DNA of 64,000 bases from Microbacterium hominis. GTDB taxonomy: Bacteria > Actinomycetota > Actinomycetes > Actinomycetales > Microbacteriaceae. The translations under genes and the position numbers were made by a program. Within the stretch, counting starts at the first letter, position 1. Every line of letters starts with the position of its first letter. The stretch is from contig NZ_CP054038.1 of the NCBI RefSeq assembly GCF_013282805.1, positions 3,472,001-3,536,000 on the forward strand, read 5' to 3'. The notes under the pieces were generated by a model. It saw only the letters and a list, made by a program, of their open reading frames with translations. It was not told the DNA's origin and did no database searches. Positions 61,814 through 64,000 of this stretch are shown here, piece by piece.

Positions 61814-63040
61814 TCAGCCCGCGAGCACGAGCTTCAGCTGCTCGATCGCCCAGTCGAGCTCGGTCGCCCGCACGACCAGCGGCGGAGCGATGCGGATCGT
61901 CTGGCCGTGGGTGTCCTTCACGAGCACGCCGCGGGCGAGCATGCGCTCGGCGATCTCGCGGCCGGTGCCGGCGGCGGGGTCGATGTCGACGCCCGCCCAG
62001 AGCCCCGCCACGCGCACTGCTGTCACACCGTGGCCGATGAGGGTCTCCAGGCGCGCCTCGAGGTGCTCGCCGAGCGCCGCGGCGCGGGTCTGCACCTCGC
62101 CGGTCGCGAGCATCTCGACGACGCGCAGCCCGACCGCCGACGCGAGGGGGTTGCCGCCGAAGGTCGAGCCGTGCTCACCGGGACGGATCACCCCGAGCAC
62201 GTCGGCATCGGCCACCACGGCCGACAGGGGCAGGATGCCGCCGCCGAGCGCCTTGCCGAGCAGGTACACATCGGGCACGACGTCCTCGCGGTCGCAGGCG
62301 AACGTGGTGCCCACGCGGCCGAGGCCCGACTGGATCTCGTCGGCGATCATCAGCACGCCGTGTCGGGTGCAGATCTCGCGCACGGCGGCGAGGTACCCGA
62401 CCGGCGGGATCACGACGCCGGCCTCGCCCTGGATCGGCTCGATGAGCACCGCCACCGTGTCAGGCGTGATCGCGGCCTCGATCGCGGCGGCGTCGCCGAA
62501 GGGCACGGCGCTGAAGCCCGGCGCGAACGGTCCGAAGTCATCGCGGGCGACGGGGTCGTCGCTGAAGCCGACGATCGTGGTGGTGCGCCCGTGGAAGTTG
62601 CCGTGCGCGACCACGACGTGCGCGGCATCCTGAGCCACACCCTTCACACGGTAGCCCCACGCGCGGGCGACCTTGATGCCGGTCTCGACGGCCTCGGCGC
62701 CGGTGTTCATCGGCAGCACGAGGTCCTTGCCGCACAGTTCGGCCAGGGCCCGGGCGAACCGTCCGAGCTGGTCGTTGTGGTACGCGCGGCTGGTGAGGGT
62801 GAGGCGGCCGAGCTGCTCCTGCGCGGCGGCCACGATCGCGGGATGCCGGTGGCCGAAGTTCAGCGCCGAGTAGGCCGACAGCAGGTCGAGGTAGCGCTTG
62901 CCCTCGACGTCGGTGACCCACGCGCCCTCGCCGCGCGAGATGACGACGGGCAGCGGCGCGTAGTTGCGGGCGACGTGCGCGTCTTCGGAGTCGATGATGC
63001 GGATCGCGGCGGTCGCGAGGTTCTGGGGCGCGGAGGTCAT
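61814..63040 (-). CDS. rocD: Ornithine aminotransferase
   Basis: A 408-residue class III PLP aminotransferase. Landmarks are YLDLLSAYSALNFGHRHP, NTGAEAVETGIKVARAWGY, NFHGRTTTIVGFS, IADEIQSGLGR and the PLP lysine in LLGKALGGG. It converts ornithine and 2-oxoglutarate to glutamate semialdehyde and glutamate. The ATG at 63040 follows AAGGGAAG, 11 bases after the upstream hydrolase. The pair suggests use of arginine-derived compounds. Confidence 0.92.
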   Translation of the reverse strand: MTSAPQNLATAAIRIIDSEDAHVARNYAPLPVVISRGEGAWVTDVEGKRYLDLLSAYSALNFGHRHPAIVAAAQEQLGRLTLTSRAYHNDQLGRFARALAELCGKDLVLPMNTGAEAVETGIKVARAWGYRVKGVAQDAAHVVVAHGNFHGRTTTIVGFSDDPVARDDFGPFAPGFSAVPFGDAAAIEAAITPDTVAVLIEPIQGEAGVVIPPVGYLAAVREICTRHGVLMIADEIQSGLGRVGTTFACDREDVVPDVYLLGKALGGGILPLSAVVADADVLGVIRPGEHGSTFGGNPLASAVGLRVVEMLATGEVQTRAAALGEHLEARLETLIGHGVTAVRVAGLWAGVDIDPAAGTGREIAERMLARGVLVKDTHGQTIRIAPPLVVRATELDWAIEQLKLVLAG

Positions 63041-63051
63041 CGGGCTTCCCT

Positions 63052-63930
63052 TCAGCGTCGGAGTTCGAGCGTGCAGCACTTGATGCCGCCGCCGCCGAGC
63101 AGCAGCTCGGACAGGTCGACCAGCACCGGGTTGTAGCCGCGCTCGCGCAGCTGGGCCTCGAAGCCCCGCGCCCGCGGCGAGATGATGACGTTGAGCCCGT
63201 CGCTCGACGAGTTGAGGCCGAACACGGCGCCGTCCTCGTCGGAGACGCGGATCGCGTCGGGGTAGCGCTCGGCGAGGATCGCCTGGCTGCGCTCGTCGAA
63301 CGCGTGCTCGAGGTAGGCGATGTTCGCCCGTTCCACGCCGCCCGGGCCTTGAACCGGGTCGAGCACCGAGATCGCGGTGTCGAGGTGGTAGAACCGCGGG
63401 TCCACGAGATTCAGGCTCACGACCTCCTTGCCGAACACCTCGGCGAGCTCACGGTGGCTGTCACCGGTGGAGCGGAAGCCGGTCCCCGCGAGGATCGCGT
63501 CGCCCACGAGCAGGAAGTCGCCCTCGCCCTCGTTGGTCTCCACCGGGTCGGCGACCCGGAACCCGTTGTCGCGGAACCAGTCCATGAACGCAGGTCCCTC
63601 GGGCTGGCGCTCCGCGAAGCGGAACTTCGCGCCGTAGGCGACGCCGTCGATGAGGAAGCCGCCGTTGGCGGTGTAGACCATGTCGGGAAGCCCCGGGATC
63701 GGGTCGATGAGGTGCACGTCATGGCCGAGCGCGATGTACGTGTCGTGCAGCTTCTGCCACTGAGCGACGGCCTTGGCCGTGTCGGTCGGGTTCGATGGGT
63801 GCATCCACGGGTTGATCGTGTAGCTGACCGTGAAGTGCTCCGGGCGGCACATCAGGTACGAGCGGTGTTGCTGGATGCGAGTGCTCGCGACCGTCGGCTC
63901 GGTCGCGGGCGCGGTGTTCTGCGTGGACAT
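63052..63930 (-). CDS. Dimethylarginine dimethylaminohydrolase / arginine-deiminase-like amidinotransferase-fold enzyme
   Basis: A 292-residue enzyme of the guanidino-modifying family. Residues fit DDAH/CtlX: MCRPEHFTVSYTINPWM, YTANGGFLI, NEGEGDFLL, the catalytic His in RFYHLDTAI and the Cys in GGGIKCCTLE. It hydrolyses a guanidino compound to citrulline or ornithine-type products. AAGGAG precedes ATG 63928-63930. It is first in the operon with rocD; the promoter lies at or beyond the window end. Confidence 0.85.
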   Translation of the reverse strand: MSTQNTAPATEPTVASTRIQQHRSYLMCRPEHFTVSYTINPWMHPSNPTDTAKAVAQWQKLHDTYIALGHDVHLIDPIPGLPDMVYTANGGFLIDGVAYGAKFRFAERQPEGPAFMDWFRDNGFRVADPVETNEGEGDFLLVGDAILAGTGFRSTGDSHRELAEVFGKEVVSLNLVDPRFYHLDTAISVLDPVQGPGGVERANIAYLEHAFDERSQAILAERYPDAIRVSDEDGAVFGLNSSSDGLNVIISPRARGFEAQLRERGYNPVLVDLSELLLGGGGIKCCTLELRR

Positions 63931-64000
63931 TCGGCTCCTTCGGAAGGGGCGGCGGACGCTGTCCAGAGGCTCGGCGGGGCTGTGGAAGCCGGCATTCCGA
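63931..64000. other. Window edge, upstream region of the dimethylargininase-like gene
   Basis: It contains the ribosome-binding site and no recognisable coding segment. A divergent regulator could lie beyond the edge but is not visible. Confidence 0.4.

Noticed and set aside
1..64000. tRNA, rRNA, insertion sequence or prophage genes
   Set aside because: No cloverleaf, rRNA conserved segment, transposase, integrase or phage structural motif was recognised by eye.

Overview
The window looks like a chromosomal segment of a high-GC actinobacterium, most likely Microbacterium or a close relative in Microbacteriaceae. The reasons are very high third-position GC, many GTG starts, leaderless promoters (TAGGNT six or seven bases before the start codon), a DUF222-HNH endonuclease, and a frequent GGATGCCG/CGGCATCC word. 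The assignment is inference from sequence style. No rRNA, tRNA, CRISPR array, phage or insertion sequence was seen. No gene-free stretch exceeds 300 bases.

Region 1 (1-30 kb) reads as a locus for apiose-containing plant glycans. A plus-strand operon (1-7666) carries the end of a probable D-erythrulose-4-phosphate isomerase (DerI), then LerI, a xylose-isomerase-like protein, ApnO, a frameshifted SDR dehydrogenase, ApnL and a GH78 rhamnosidase. A minus-strand operon (12220-7700) has an extended SDR, a DUF5060 glycosidase and a GH42 galactosidase. A SorC-type regulator (12422) is followed by a CUT1 sugar importer operon with an Asp/Glu-racemase-like gene (17275-13421). A plus-strand operon then has a GH127 beta-L-arabinofuranosidase, OiaX (RuBisCO-like decarboxylase) and OiaK (DUF1537 kinase). 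A GH2 galactosidase and a large FAD/Fe-S dehydrogenase follow. Together these can release side-chain sugars and take D-apionate through 3-oxo-isoapionate and its 4-phosphate to L-erythrulose-1-P, D-erythrulose-4-P and D-erythrose-4-P. A shared operator-like motif occurs in all three divergent intergenic regions of this block.

Region 2 (28-33 kb) is a spacer with a LuxR/ATPase regulator, a DUF4242 protein and the DUF222-HNH endonuclease.

Region 3 (32.7-56.6 kb) is an L-rhamnose locus: two tandem LacI regulators behind a second GH78 rhamnosidase, a CUT1 importer, a secreted Ig-like repeat protein, the catabolic operon rhaM-rhaI-esterase-rhaEW-rhaB, a serine hydrolase, the CUT2 importer rhaT-rhaP-rhaQ-rhaS, and a third LacI regulator. 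LacI-type palindromes (TGAAWCGNTTCA-like) lie at each promoter region.

Region 4 (56.6-64 kb) is more housekeeping-like: a transglutaminase / alpha-E / circularly permuted ATP-grasp operon, a frameshifted molybdopterin oxidoreductase, and a minus-strand pair for dimethylargininase-like hydrolase and ornithine aminotransferase.

Apiose, rhamnose, L-arabinofuranose and galactose are all constituents of pectic side chains (notably rhamnogalacturonan II) or plant glycosides, so the first 56 kb read as one plant-glycan utilisation locus. Two genes (2529-3283 and 60198-61765) are each broken by an apparent single missing base in a run of five C, which may be assembly errors.
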